Shown piece after piece: positions 25,452 through 34,354 of a stretch of DNA of 64,000 nucleotides. The position numbers and the translations under genes are program-made. The notes under the pieces are model-generated. The model made no database searches and was not told the DNA's origin. It saw only the letters and a program-made list of their open reading frames with translations. Location of the stretch: positions 372,001 through 436,000 of the forward strand of contig NZ_QOWE01000001.1 of assembly GCF_003334855.1 (NCBI RefSeq), in the 5' to 3' direction. The number at the start of each line of letters is the position of its first letter. The stretch's first letter is position 1. Origin of the DNA: Larkinella punicea. Lineage in GTDB: Bacteria; Bacteroidota; Bacteroidia; Cytophagales; Spirosomataceae.

Positions 25452-26282
25452 ATGCAACCCTCTACTCACGTTCACGAGCCCGCTGCCAACCCGTTTCGCC
25501 GGACGGTTTACCGGGTACTGGAAACGTCTACCGGAAAAAAACGGGGTTTGAGTCTGGTATTCAACCTGACCCTGATCATCGTCATTACGCTCAATGCCGT
25601 TGCCATCATTCTGAACACCGTACCGTCGCTTAAGCTCCGCTACGACCATTTATTCGTTGATTTTGAGATCTTTTCCGTTATTTTTTTTACGGTTGAATAC
25701 GTCGTTCGGGTCTGGATCTGCGTCGAGAATGAGAAGTATCGGCACCCGGTTTTCGGACGAATCCGGTACATGCTGTCCACCACGGCCATTGTTCACCTAT
25801 TGGCGATTCTGCCGTTTTACGTAACGCTTTTTCACACCGACCTGGCCCTGATCCGGATTCTGCGGATTTTCCGGATTTTCCGGCTCTTCCGCATCACACG
25901 CTATTCCAAGGCGTTTCAGGTCATTCAGAGCGTGGTGGAAGACAAAAAGGAAGAACTGGTGCTGAGCGTCTCCTTCCTGATGTTCATGCTCGTCATCATT
26001 TCGAGTGTTATGTACTACCTCGAACACCCCACCCAGCCCGATCAATTTTCGAGTATTCCGGCCACCTTGTGGTGGGGCATCAACGCGATGGCCACCGTTG
26101 GCTACGGCGATATTCACCCCATGACGCCTTTGGGAAAAGTGTTGGCGGGTTTGACGGCGGTATTGGGCATCGGTCTATTCGCCCTGCCAACCGGTATTTT
26201 AGCCTCGGGTTTTGCCGAACACGTCCGCTCCCAAAAAACTGGTCAGAAGCGGCATTGCCCGCATTGTGGGAAGGAATTGTAA
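25452..26282 (+). CDS. Voltage-gated potassium channel (Kv/KvAP-like) with C-terminal CxxC knuckle
   Basis: Six-transmembrane ion channel of 276 aa in the inner membrane. The S4 voltage sensor LIRILRIFRIFRLFRITR (133-150) has arginines every third residue. The pore helix is followed by the K+ selectivity filter TVGYGD (215-220), and S6 is GLTAVLGIGLFALPTGILASGF. The protein ends in CPHCGKEL, a single CxxC half-ribbon that could bind metal on tetramerisation (inference). Bacterial Kv channels of this length are common. No regulatory neighbour. Confidence 0.9.
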   Translation: MQPSTHVHEPAANPFRRTVYRVLETSTGKKRGLSLVFNLTLIIVITLNAVAIILNTVPSLKLRYDHLFVDFEIFSVIFFTVEYVVRVWICVENEKYRHPVFGRIRYMLSTTAIVHLLAILPFYVTLFHTDLALIRILRIFRIFRLFRITRYSKAFQVIQSVVEDKKEELVLSVSFLMFMLVIISSVMYYLEHPTQPDQFSSIPATLWWGINAMATVGYGDIHPMTPLGKVLAGLTAVLGIGLFALPTGILASGFAEHVRSQKTGQKRHCPHCGKEL

Positions 26283-26291
26283 ACCGTAACC

Positions 26292-27074
26292 TTATTTCCC
26301 TTTGTATTTTGCAATCGCTTCCTGAATGCGTTCGATGCGGTTATCGGGATCGGGGTGGCTGCTCATGAATTCAGAAGGTCGGTTGGGGCCACCGGCGGCT
26401 TTCAGCACTTCCATCACATCGATCATCGCTTCGGGATTATACCCGCTCTCGACCATCCACCGAACGCCGAGTTGGTCGGATTCGATTTCGTCATCACGGC
26501 CGTATTTCAAACCAATCAGATTAGCGACGTAAGCCGCAATGGCTGAATTGCGGCCCGGCGAGTTGGGGTCTTCCGTGGCAATGGCGGCTGCTCCGGCCAA
26601 TCCCTGGGTAAGCTGTTGCTTGGCGATTTGCTCGGCCGAATGGCGACCTACCACGTGCGTAATTTCGTGACCCAACACCCCCGCCAGTTGATCCTCATTT
26701 TTCAATTTATCGAGCAAAGCCGCCGTAATGAAAATCTGCCCGCCCGGCACGGCAAAGGCATTAACCGTCTTGTTGTCGGCCAGAACGTGAAAATCAAATT
26801 GATACGGGCTGTTTTTCACATCGGTGGAATTGACGATTTTCTGGCCAACGCGTTTCACCGACTGCTGAACTTTTTCGTCCGGATAGAGACCGCCAAACTG
26901 CTGGGCCATCTGGGGCGCACTTTCCAGCCCCAACTGAACTTCCTGTTCGGGCGTGAGGCTGATGTGTTGCTTCTCACCCGTCACCGGATTTTCCTGCGTG
27001 TTACTGAAGTAGGTGAAAACGGCAATGAGGGCCGCAATCAAACCAAAAATTAAACGACCGGCTCGCGAACGCAT
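26292..27074 (-). CDS. M48-family metalloprotease (LoiP/YggG-like)
   Basis: Zinc endopeptidase of 260 aa anchored by an N-terminal hydrophobic segment (8-24), active site in the periplasm. Zinc motif HEITH (136-140, His136, Glu137, His140) with the third ligand in DEIESD (195-200). VNAFAVPGGQIFITAALL (104-121) is the family's conserved strand-helix before the active site. Unlike E. coli LoiP it has no lipobox. Role is likely quality control of misfolded outer-membrane proteins (family inference). An inverted repeat TTTAGT/ACTAAA lies just upstream of its start (about 27101-27117). Confidence 0.88.
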   Translation of the reverse strand: MRSRAGRLIFGLIAALIAVFTYFSNTQENPVTGEKQHISLTPEQEVQLGLESAPQMAQQFGGLYPDEKVQQSVKRVGQKIVNSTDVKNSPYQFDFHVLADNKTVNAFAVPGGQIFITAALLDKLKNEDQLAGVLGHEITHVVGRHSAEQIAKQQLTQGLAGAAAIATEDPNSPGRNSAIAAYVANLIGLKYGRDDEIESDQLGVRWMVESGYNPEAMIDVMEVLKAAGGPNRPSEFMSSHPDPDNRIERIQEAIAKYKGK

Positions 27075-27346
27075 GATGTGAGGAGTGAAAGGTTTTTACT
27101 TTAGTCGTATACTAAACCAAAAAGTAACAAAAAGTTCTCAGGTAATTTTCAGGAGATTCGTCAAAACCCGGTCTGAAGCCGCCATGATCGTTTTTTTGCT
27201 GCCTTTCTTTTCACTGCTCCAGCAACTTTCTTCTCAACTTTCGCTCTGCTGTTAATTCGAAATTATGTTAAAACCACCTGGTTGTAGTTCCGGGAAAAGG
27301 ATGAAAAGATCAGGTGGTCTGCAAAGGGCGAACAAGAAACGGTTTA
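27075..27346. other. Intergenic region upstream of the M48 gene
   Basis: 272 bp. Besides the TTTAGT/ACTAAA inverted repeat near the M48 start, I see ACCACCTG...CAGGTGGT (about 27278-27325), an 8-bp stem with a 32-nt loop that may be a weak terminator for a gene ending beyond it. No coding signal. Confidence 0.4.
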
Positions 27347-28243
27347 CTATTTCGAGATTTCAACCCGCCAATCCGGCCCGCTGCTGATTTTATATTTTCG
27401 GGCGAAATCTCCCCTATTCACCGCTACTGAAAAATTGAGCAGGCTATTGAAATAGGCCACATTCCCGCCTTCTTTCGACTCGCCGAAGGTATTCACAAAC
27501 AATACATTACCCTTAAAAACTCTCTTATTTTTATTAAAAATCCGAATGCGTAGGTTTTCACCGGTTTTAGCACCCATTTGCTCAAAAAGCAGTTTGGGAA
27601 TGTTGGTCCAGACGTTGCCATACTGCACATCCAGCACCGGAACCGTTCCTTTCAGAACGCCATTTTCAAGTACCGGTTTCTGGTACGGTATTTTCCAAAC
27701 CTCAGCAGGCAGCTTTTTGCCGACCTGTGCCAACGAAATGACCTTAGCCGCCAGTCGGGCTCCCGTGTAGGCATAAACGTCGCGGCCGTGAAAAGTATAG
27801 GATTCCGTCGAGTTGCGCAGGCGGTTGACGGCTTCGTCAATTTCGCGCACTTCCTGAATGCCTAGCTTTTCGGCAATGAGCGTGAGCGTTCCATTGTCGG
27901 GCGTCACAAAATAATGGCCTGATTGGGTGAGCAGCACCACCGATTTCCGATCCGTTCCCACGCCGGGGTCGCAAACCGAAACGAAAACCGTGCCTTCGGG
28001 ATAATAGGGAGCCGTTTGCAACAACCGATATGCCGCTTCCCAGATGTTGTAGGCTGGAATGTCGTGGGTCAGATCAAAAATCTTCAGCGTAGGCGACACG
28101 CCCACCGCCACCCCTTTCATCGCCGAAACCGCCCCGTCTTTCAACCCAAAATCCGACTGAAAAACCAACACACCATTCTGGGCGAAAAGCGCAGTCGCCA
28201 TCAGCCAGCCGTGGATCAAAAACAAGGCGGTTTTGCGGTTCAT
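27347..28243 (-). CDS. SAM hydroxide adenosyltransferase (DUF62) family protein with signal peptide
   Basis: 298 aa of the SAM hydrolase/halogenase superfamily, which splits S-adenosylmethionine to adenosine and methionine. The catalytic residues of the family are present: Asp92 (CDPGVGTDR), Arg99 and His152 (FHGRDVYAY), with the N-terminal SDFGLKDGAVSAMKG (30-44) for adenosine binding. The odd feature is the N-terminus NRKTALFLIHGWLMATALFAQ, a convincing cleavable signal peptide, which places a SAM-cleaving enzyme in the periplasm. It follows the CE7 esterase gene in the same direction across hairpin element B. Confidence 0.85.
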   Translation of the reverse strand: MNRKTALFLIHGWLMATALFAQNGVLVFQSDFGLKDGAVSAMKGVAVGVSPTLKIFDLTHDIPAYNIWEAAYRLLQTAPYYPEGTVFVSVCDPGVGTDRKSVVLLTQSGHYFVTPDNGTLTLIAEKLGIQEVREIDEAVNRLRNSTESYTFHGRDVYAYTGARLAAKVISLAQVGKKLPAEVWKIPYQKPVLENGVLKGTVPVLDVQYGNVWTNIPKLLFEQMGAKTGENLRIRIFNKNKRVFKGNVLFVNTFGESKEGGNVAYFNSLLNFSVAVNRGDFARKYKISSGPDWRVEISK

Positions 28244-28251
28244 GATCTATC

Positions 28252-28357
28252 AGTTAAGAGTTAAGAGTTAAAAATTAAGAGTTATTCTACTAAGTTAAAA
28301 TACGTTAGCCAACCGAACCGCACGGGCGGCCAACTCTTAACTCTTAACTTTTAACTA
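28252..28357. repeat. Word-iterated hairpin element B (GTTAAGA words)
   Basis: AGTTAAGAGTTAAGAGTT at 28252-28269 pairs perfectly (18 bp) with 28332-28349. Both arms extend with more GTTAAGA/TTAAAA words. The right arm begins on the esterase stop codon (TAG 28355-28357). The loop (28285-28331) carries ACCGCACGGG (28317-28326), also found in element G. The left arm shares an exact 27-mer (28252-28278) with element G (59346-59372). Confidence 0.88.
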
Positions 28358-29653
28358 TTTCCCTGCTCCCTTCAACTGCTGAACCAGCCAGGTGGTCATC
28401 AGTTCCGTTTGTTCGGGATAGGTCCAGTGGCCGGTGTCTTCGTATAATTTCAACTGTTTCGGAGCCGAAATTACGTTGTAAGAGGCATACATGGAGGTCG
28501 GCGGGCAGGTCTCGTCGTTGAATCCCCAGGAATAATAACCAGGTACTTTGATCAGGCGGGCAAAATTGACGACGTCGTAATACCCAACGGTTTTGATCTT
28601 GGCGGGTGTGTTGTTGAAAGCCAGTGCCTTCCCGTAAAACAGATGCGGCCACCCGCCAGCCCGGCCTTTCAGATACCCCGTCACATCCGACAAAGCCGGA
28701 TAATAGGCTCCCAGCCACTTCACACGGCTGTCCAGACCGGCAGTGGTGATCGACAATGCGCCCCCCTGACTACCGCCCGTTACGGCCAGATTGCTGCCGT
28801 CATACTGCGGCAAACTCACCAGAAAGTCGTTGGCCCGCACGCAGCCCAGATACACCCGTTTGTAGTAATACCGGTCGCGGTCGTCGAGGTTGAAATTCTG
28901 ATAACCACCCAGCCCACCGGCACTCAGATTGAGATAAACTGCCGGATCGAGGTTCACCGGAATGCCGTGAATCCCGATTTCCAGGGTAATAATACCCTTT
29001 TCTGCATCGGCGATATTGCCGTTGTACGGACGAATCCCCGCCCCCGGAACCCGCAGCAAGGCCGGATATTTCCCCTCCTGCTTCGGCACACACAGAATGC
29101 CATACAGCCGGGAGTTGGCGTAGTTCTGAATATTGACCTGATACACGTTCACTTTTTCGGTGCAGCGCTCGGGCAGCAGCGTCATGCGGGCATCGAGCGG
29201 AATCCGGCTGAGTTCGGCTTTGGCACTGTCCCAGAACATCTTGAAATCGGCGGGATTTTCGACGGTTGGCACTACCTGCAGCGGGTTGAAACCGGCCGTA
29301 GCCAGATTGCGGTAGGTCTTGCCATTGATTTCGGCGGTGGCGATGCAACGCAGAAAACCGGGTGTTTTCATTGTTCCACCATCGACGGTCGTCGTGCCGT
29401 TGGCCAGCGTCACGGTTTCCTGTTTCGTGGGCTCCATTTTTTCCGGCCCGATTTCATACCGGATTTTGGCCCCTTTGACGGGATTGCCGTATTGTAAAAC
29501 GGAAATGGTAAATTTAACAGATTCGCCGGGACGGTATAACCAATCAGTATGATCGGGGGCCACGACGATTTTAATGGGACGTTCGGCGGGTTGGGCCAGG
29601 GCACAAACCGTTACAAGCAGGTACAGATAGACCAGCAGGAAGCATTTTTTCAT
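28355..29653 (-). CDS. CE7-family acetyl (xylan) esterase
   Basis: Exported alpha/beta-hydrolase of 432 aa with a signal peptide (1-20, VCALAQ) and a ~100-residue N-terminal beta domain before the catalytic domain. Catalytic triad of the acetyl-xylan-esterase/cephalosporin-C-deacetylase group: Ser295 (TGGSQGG), Asp380 (GFNDETCPPTS) and His409 (DTGHWTYP). It removes acetyl groups from xylo-oligosaccharides or similar acetylated sugars (family knowledge), in the periplasm. No xylanase or Sus pair is adjacent. The SAM hydrolase-like gene follows after element B. Confidence 0.88.
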   Translation of the reverse strand: MKKCFLLVYLYLLVTVCALAQPAERPIKIVVAPDHTDWLYRPGESVKFTISVLQYGNPVKGAKIRYEIGPEKMEPTKQETVTLANGTTTVDGGTMKTPGFLRCIATAEINGKTYRNLATAGFNPLQVVPTVENPADFKMFWDSAKAELSRIPLDARMTLLPERCTEKVNVYQVNIQNYANSRLYGILCVPKQEGKYPALLRVPGAGIRPYNGNIADAEKGIITLEIGIHGIPVNLDPAVYLNLSAGGLGGYQNFNLDDRDRYYYKRVYLGCVRANDFLVSLPQYDGSNLAVTGGSQGGALSITTAGLDSRVKWLGAYYPALSDVTGYLKGRAGGWPHLFYGKALAFNNTPAKIKTVGYYDVVNFARLIKVPGYYSWGFNDETCPPTSMYASYNVISAPKQLKLYEDTGHWTYPEQTELMTTWLVQQLKGAGK

Positions 29654-29760
29654 AAGGCTCAGGTGTTGAAATTTTATTCAGCAGTTTTTGTTGGTAAGCA
29701 AAAAAGGGCGGTTCTCTACCTGTCCAGGCAAATTTTATTCATCCTCTAACCACTGCATTC

Positions 29761-29994
29761 ATGAAAGACATCACGACCCGCTACACCAATGGCGAAATAA
29801 CCGTCGTCTGGAAACCGGCCCTCTGTACGCACTCCCGACGCTGTTTTACGGGCTTACCGGACGTTTTCGATCCGCGGAAAAGGCCGTGGGTGACCGTCGC
29901 CGGAGCGACAACGGAACGCATCGTGGAACAGATCCATCAGTGTCCATCCGGGGCATTGTCGTATTTCCGGAACGATGCGGTAACGGCAGAGTAA
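29761..29994 (+). CDS. Small (4Fe-4S)-binding protein (Fer4_19-like)
   Basis: 77-aa cytoplasmic protein. Conserved pattern ALCTHSRRC (Cys22, His24, Cys28) and QCPSGALSY (Cys61) fits the single-cluster Fer4_19 domain often paired with CDGSH proteins or acetyltransferases. The start is ATG 29761 after the divergent gap shared with the esterase gene. It is alone on this strand and is followed by a REP-like palindrome block (30015-30139), which may terminate its transcript. Specific electron partner unknown. Confidence 0.75.
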   Translation: MKDITTRYTNGEITVVWKPALCTHSRRCFTGLPDVFDPRKRPWVTVAGATTERIVEQIHQCPSGALSYFRNDAVTAE

Positions 29995-30014
29995 TGCCGA
30001 TACCCCCTGAAAAA

Positions 30015-30139
30015 GCTACAAAATGATTCATCCCTACAGGATTTGTAATTTGATAATCCCGGAGGGATGAATCATTTTGTAGCCCCCGGTACAACCGGGG
30101 GTAGAGATGAACAAGGTGGGTCTAAAATCCCGTAGGGAT
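30015..30139. repeat. REP/BIME-like palindrome block
   Basis: GCTACAAAATGATTCATCCCT (21 nt, 30015-30035; last base shared with the hairpin) is perfectly inverted at 30063-30083. Inside are ATCCCTACAGGAT and AATCCCGGAGGGAT palindromes. Beyond it is a 7-bp GC hairpin CCCCCGG-TACAA-CCGGGGG (30083-30101) and another ATCCCGTAGGGAT (30126-30138). This composite of short palindromes in both orientations is what a bacterial interspersed mosaic element looks like. It lies between two convergent genes. Confidence 0.75.
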
Positions 30140-30179
30140 GACCGATCTAACGCCCAGAAACGGGTATGGCTTGAAAAAC

Positions 30180-31844
30180 CTACAATTTCCCCGTCGAACC
30201 ATCCGGTTTGACGTAGATGAAATCACCGTTGATCGGCGCACCGAAATAATTGATTTTCAGCGCATCCAGGCGTTTTTTATGAACGTCCAGCCGCTGCTTG
30301 AAGCTGTCGAGGTTCCTGCGTTCTTTAGGCGTCCAGCCAATTTCGGCCATCGCAATTCCGCGGGGAAACAGCATGTATTCGAGGTGTTCCGGGGTTTTGA
30401 CGTATTCCGTCCAGAGGTTAGCCTGAACGCCGATGATGTGTTTTTGCTGTTCTGCCGACAAACTGTCGGGCATGGGTTCGTAGGAATACGTTTTTTCCAG
30501 GGGCAGCAACCCGCCAATCGACACCGGTTGCGACACCGTCTTGGGGTCGGCCTGGTAATAATCCAGGTAGAAAAACGTGGTGGGCGTCATGATCGCGTCG
30601 TGTCCCTGCCGGGCGGCCGCAATACCGCCATCGACACCCCGCCAGCTCATCACCGTCGCATTGGGCGACAAACCGCCTTCCAGAATTTCGTCCCAGCCAA
30701 TCATCTTGCGGCCTTTCGACGTAATGAATTTATCGATGCGTCCGATGAAGTAGCTTTGCAGTTCGTGTTCATCTTTCAGCCCCAGTTTTTTGATCAGATC
30801 CTGGCAAAACCGGCTTTCGATCCACTGCTTTTTCGGACATTCATCCCCGCCGATGTGGATATACTGGCTCGGAAACAAGGCGATCACTTCGGTCAAAACA
30901 TCCTCCAGAAACTGAAAGGTTTCTTCCCGTGGGAACAGCACATCGTCGTGAACACCCCAGCGACCCGTTACCGGCACAATTTTGTCGGGATTGCTCCCCA
31001 ATTGCGGATAAGCCGCCAGCACCGCCATCGAGTGGCCCGGCATTTCGATTTCCGGAATTACCGTAATAAACCGTTCCTGCGCGTATTTGATGACGTCCCG
31101 GATTTCGTCCTGCGTGTAAAAACCGCCGTAGGGCGTTTTGTCAAATTTGTTGTTCCGGTAATGCCCCAGCATGGTTTCTTTGCGGACCGAGCCGATTTCG
31201 GTCAGTTTGGGGTATTTTTTGATTTCAATCCGCCAGCCCTGGTCTTCGGTCAGGTGCCAGTGGAACGTATTGAGTTTGTGAAGGGCAATTTCATCAATGA
31301 ATTTCTTCACCGCCGGAACCGGGTAAAAATGACGACCCACATCCAGCATCACGCCCCGGTAGCCAAACCGCGGCTGGTCTTCGATGTCACAGCACGGCAC
31401 CGACCAATCGACGCCCGAAGCCACCGCTATGCCAAACACCTCGGCGGGCATCAATTGCAGCAGCGACTGCATCCCGTAGAAAAAACCGTTGGGCTGTTGA
31501 GCGGTCAGCGTAATGCGTTTGGGCGATACGGTCAGGAAATACCCTTCGCTGCCCAGTTTGGGGTTTTGTTCGGTTACAAAAACGATAGTCCCGCCTTTGC
31601 CGGTTTTGATTTTCGGCATCCGACCGGTGGTTTTGGCAAGCTGCCCGGCCAACATCCCGGCCACCCGGCGCACGTCAGCGTTGTCGGTACCGATGCTAAT
31701 GACGACTTCGTTCGGGAGTTTGAAATTCCCTTTCTGCTCATCGAGCCGAACGGGTTGAGGAACCAGGGCATACCGGCTCGTCTGCGCTTCGGAAACCCGA
31801 ATTATCAGACAAAATATTACTACACAGAAAAACAATTTTTTCAT
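30180..31844 (-). CDS. GH20 beta-N-acetylhexosaminidase
   Basis: Exported glycosidase of 554 aa removing terminal N-acetylglucosamine/galactosamine residues. Signal peptide 1-20 (RVSEAQ), GH20b N-terminal domain (about 25-150), TIM barrel from about 155. The catalytic pair Asp334-Glu335 is in HIGGDECPK; HWHLTEDQGWR (195-205) and EIEMPGHS (265-272) are typical. It lies 16 bp downstream of a ROK regulator on the same strand, an arrangement that suggests amino-sugar-responsive control. Length is normal for bacterial enzymes without an added C-terminal module. Confidence 0.93.
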   Translation of the reverse strand: MKKLFFCVVIFCLIIRVSEAQTSRYALVPQPVRLDEQKGNFKLPNEVVISIGTDNADVRRVAGMLAGQLAKTTGRMPKIKTGKGGTIVFVTEQNPKLGSEGYFLTVSPKRITLTAQQPNGFFYGMQSLLQLMPAEVFGIAVASGVDWSVPCCDIEDQPRFGYRGVMLDVGRHFYPVPAVKKFIDEIALHKLNTFHWHLTEDQGWRIEIKKYPKLTEIGSVRKETMLGHYRNNKFDKTPYGGFYTQDEIRDVIKYAQERFITVIPEIEMPGHSMAVLAAYPQLGSNPDKIVPVTGRWGVHDDVLFPREETFQFLEDVLTEVIALFPSQYIHIGGDECPKKQWIESRFCQDLIKKLGLKDEHELQSYFIGRIDKFITSKGRKMIGWDEILEGGLSPNATVMSWRGVDGGIAAARQGHDAIMTPTTFFYLDYYQADPKTVSQPVSIGGLLPLEKTYSYEPMPDSLSAEQQKHIIGVQANLWTEYVKTPEHLEYMLFPRGIAMAEIGWTPKERRNLDSFKQRLDVHKKRLDALKINYFGAPINGDFIYVKPDGSTGKL

Positions 31845-31860
31845 TCAATATGCGGATTTA

Positions 31861-33072
31861 TTAAGGAATTTCTTCGTGCTCCAGTAAGCTCTGCACAACA
31901 TAAGCCTGGGTGCCGTAGAGTTTCGCCATTTCACCCAGCCGGGAGACCGTGATCACTAACTTGTTGCGAAAATCCGCCAGGCAATACTTGTCGATGGCCT
32001 GTTCGATGGGGCGGGTAATGAGTCGTTCGGCTTTGGCTACTACGCCATTGACAATAATGAGTTCGGGGTTGAATAAATGAACAGCAATGGAAAGTCCTTT
32101 ACCCAGCTCACCGCCCACTTCATTGAGCAGATCGATGGCCAGTTCATCGCCCGCTTTGGCTTTGTCGATCACCAGCTCGACGTCGATGTCTTCAAAGTTT
32201 TCTTCGGCCAGTTTCGAAACGCGTCCTTCCCGCAAACCGGCTTTTACCCGACGCACCAGCGAGGAAGCCGAGGTCAGGGTGTCCAGGCAACCCACTTTCC
32301 CACACGAGCACAATTCGCCATCGGCCTGGAGTTGGATATGCCCTAATTCACCCGCAAAACCGGCCAGACCCTGCAAAATTTCACCGTTGTTGATCACACC
32401 CAGACCAACCCCCCAGTCGATGTTGATAGACAAAACGTGGTTTTTCCCCTTTGCCAGCCCAAACCGGTGTTCGCCCAGAATGGTCGCCTTGGTATCGTTG
32501 ATGAGGTAAACCGGCGAGTCGAAACAATGGGCCAGCAATTGCTGCAACGACTGTTCGGGCCGGTTCAGTTTCTTGTAGGTGTAATTGATCCCGGTTCGGG
32601 GGTCCACCAGGCCGGGCAGGGCGCAACCGACGCCAATGATGTTCAGGTTGTGTTCCCGAATCCGGTGCGAGATTTCCTCCAGCGGCCCTTTCAGCGATTC
32701 CAGAAAAGCCACGGAATCCTCTAAACGCAGGTTGACATCCAGGCGGTCGAGTACGCGGTTGGTCAGATCGAAAACCACCAGTTTAACGTCGTGAACGCTG
32801 ATGTCGACCACCACAATTGCCTGATTTCCGGGCCGTAGTCCAAACAGCGCCGGTTTTCGCCCGTATTGAGCCGCGCCGGTACCGATTTCCTGAACCCAAT
32901 TTTCAGTCGCCAGTTCATCGATCAGCATCGTGACGGAAGGAACACTGGCGTGCAACGCCTTGGCCAACTGGGCCAGCGTCCGGGAACCCAGTCGGTACAT
33001 CTCTTTCAGAATACCGCGCTTTAAACGACTCTTTTTCTTATCGACAATGGATACCGTATAGTTTGCCTCCAT
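31861..33072 (-). CDS. ROK-family transcriptional regulator (NagC/Mlc type)
   Basis: 403-aa regulator: N-terminal winged helix-turn-helix (about 15-60, LGSRTLAQLAKALHASVPSVTMLID), then the ROK sugar-binding fold. The kinase-like Asp193 in LINDTKATILGE and the zinc motif CSCGKVGC (Cys255, Cys257, Cys262) are kept, with GELGHIQL supplying the histidine. It probably senses an amino sugar or its phosphate and controls the hexosaminidase gene that follows by 16 bp (inference from position). Whether it retains kinase activity cannot be decided from the sequence; NagC/Mlc proteins do not. Confidence 0.88.
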   Translation of the reverse strand: MEANYTVSIVDKKKSRLKRGILKEMYRLGSRTLAQLAKALHASVPSVTMLIDELATENWVQEIGTGAAQYGRKPALFGLRPGNQAIVVVDISVHDVKLVVFDLTNRVLDRLDVNLRLEDSVAFLESLKGPLEEISHRIREHNLNIIGVGCALPGLVDPRTGINYTYKKLNRPEQSLQQLLAHCFDSPVYLINDTKATILGEHRFGLAKGKNHVLSINIDWGVGLGVINNGEILQGLAGFAGELGHIQLQADGELCSCGKVGCLDTLTSASSLVRRVKAGLREGRVSKLAEENFEDIDVELVIDKAKAGDELAIDLLNEVGGELGKGLSIAVHLFNPELIIVNGVVAKAERLITRPIEQAIDKYCLADFRNKLVITVSRLGEMAKLYGTQAYVVQSLLEHEEIP

Positions 33073-33292
33073 AAATACAATACTCTATTAAAACCTCTAC
33101 GAGATGAAAAGCGATGAAATATAAGAATGATATTTTTAAAATAATTTACTAATAGAACGATTTTATTAAATTATTTACAAAACAGCAATAATTTGCTTTA
33201 AACAATCCTACAATTCTGTCAAATCAGGCTCGATTTATACTAAAGCGAAAGCAAACGCAAAATTTACTTATGGTCAGCGCATCGGGCTTAAA

Positions 33293-34339
33293 CTACTTTT
33301 CAGCCGTCCTGAGCACTGTTTTCCGTTCGTCCATCCAGGTTCGGATAATCTGGGTGAGCGGTTTGGTTTCGATCAGAAAACCGTCGTGACCATACAGCGA
33401 GTCGATTTCTTCGTAACGGGCGTCCGGAATATGGCGGGCCAGAATCTTTTGTTCGATGGGTGGAAAGAGAATATCGGATTTGATGCCGACGGCCAGGGTT
33501 CGCGAAACGACTTGCTCAAGTGCCAGGCTGATGCTGCCCCGGTTTCGGCCGACATTGTGCGAATCCATGATTTTCGACAAAATCCAATAGGTGTACGCAT
33601 TGAAGCGATTGGCTAGTTTTTCGCCCTGGTATTGCTGGTAGGTGGAAGCTTTGTAGTGGTCGAGTTGCTCGTTGTTGTCGAGTGCCTGCGTAAAACCGTA
33701 GGTGTCATAGTTGCGGTACGACAACATGGCCACGGCCCGGGCAGCTTTCAGACCCGTCCGGCCGGCATCATCGTGGCTTTCGCGCCAGGTGGGGTCGGTG
33801 CTAATGGCCATCCGCTGCGCTTCGTTGAAGGCAATGCCCCAGGGCGACATCACGGCGTTGGAAGCAATCAGAATCAGGTTTTGAATCACTTCGGGTTGTT
33901 GAATGGCCCATTCCAGCGCCTGTTGCCCGCCAAGCGAGCCGCCAATGCAGGTTTGAATCTGTTCAATTCCCAACTCCTGCCGGAGCAGATCCAGGGCTTT
34001 GACAATGTCGTGGATCGTAATCAGCGGAAACGCGTGGTAAAACGGTTTGCCGGTTTGCGGATTGACCGACAGCGGCCCTGTGGAGCCGTAACAGGAGCCC
34101 AGCACGTTGGCACAGACGATGAACTGATGCGCCGGATCGTAGAATTTACCCGGCCCGATCATGCCATCCCACCATTCGCCGGGATCGGCACTCCCCGTGA
34201 GGGCATGGCAAATCCAGACGACATTTGAACGGTCACTGTTCAGCGTTCCACGCGTCGTATACGCCAGCCGGAAGCCCGGCAGAGCCGCACCCGACTCTAA
34301 AGCGAAAGTGTATTTGTAGTCAAAAAACCGGGTTTCCAA
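33293..34339 (-). CDS. metX: Homoserine O-acetyltransferase
   Basis: Cytoplasmic methionine-pathway enzyme transferring acetyl from acetyl-CoA to homoserine, 348 aa. Alpha/beta-hydrolase with nucleophile Ser135 (CIGGSLGGQQ), Asp near 288 (SDILFPP) and His318 (GHDGFL). The substrate-binding NVLGSCYGSTGPLS and FPLITIHDIV are characteristic of MetX. It follows metY on the same strand, separated by hairpin element C, and both lie downstream of the S-box riboswitch. Its product O-acetylhomoserine is the MetY substrate. Confidence 0.94.
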   Translation of the reverse strand: METRFFDYKYTFALESGAALPGFRLAYTTRGTLNSDRSNVVWICHALTGSADPGEWWDGMIGPGKFYDPAHQFIVCANVLGSCYGSTGPLSVNPQTGKPFYHAFPLITIHDIVKALDLLRQELGIEQIQTCIGGSLGGQQALEWAIQQPEVIQNLILIASNAVMSPWGIAFNEAQRMAISTDPTWRESHDDAGRTGLKAARAVAMLSYRNYDTYGFTQALDNNEQLDHYKASTYQQYQGEKLANRFNAYTYWILSKIMDSHNVGRNRGSISLALEQVVSRTLAVGIKSDILFPPIEQKILARHIPDARYEEIDSLYGHDGFLIETKPLTQIIRTWMDERKTVLRTAEK

Positions 34340-34354
34340 TCGGAAAAAGAATTA

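Noticed and set aside
30138-31952. 604-codon open frame on the plus strand opposite the GH20 gene
   Set aside because: It is the antisense shadow of a clear GH20 coding sequence with catalytic GGDE. The antisense translation is rich in Arg/His/Phe without domain features and arises from the high GC at third positions.
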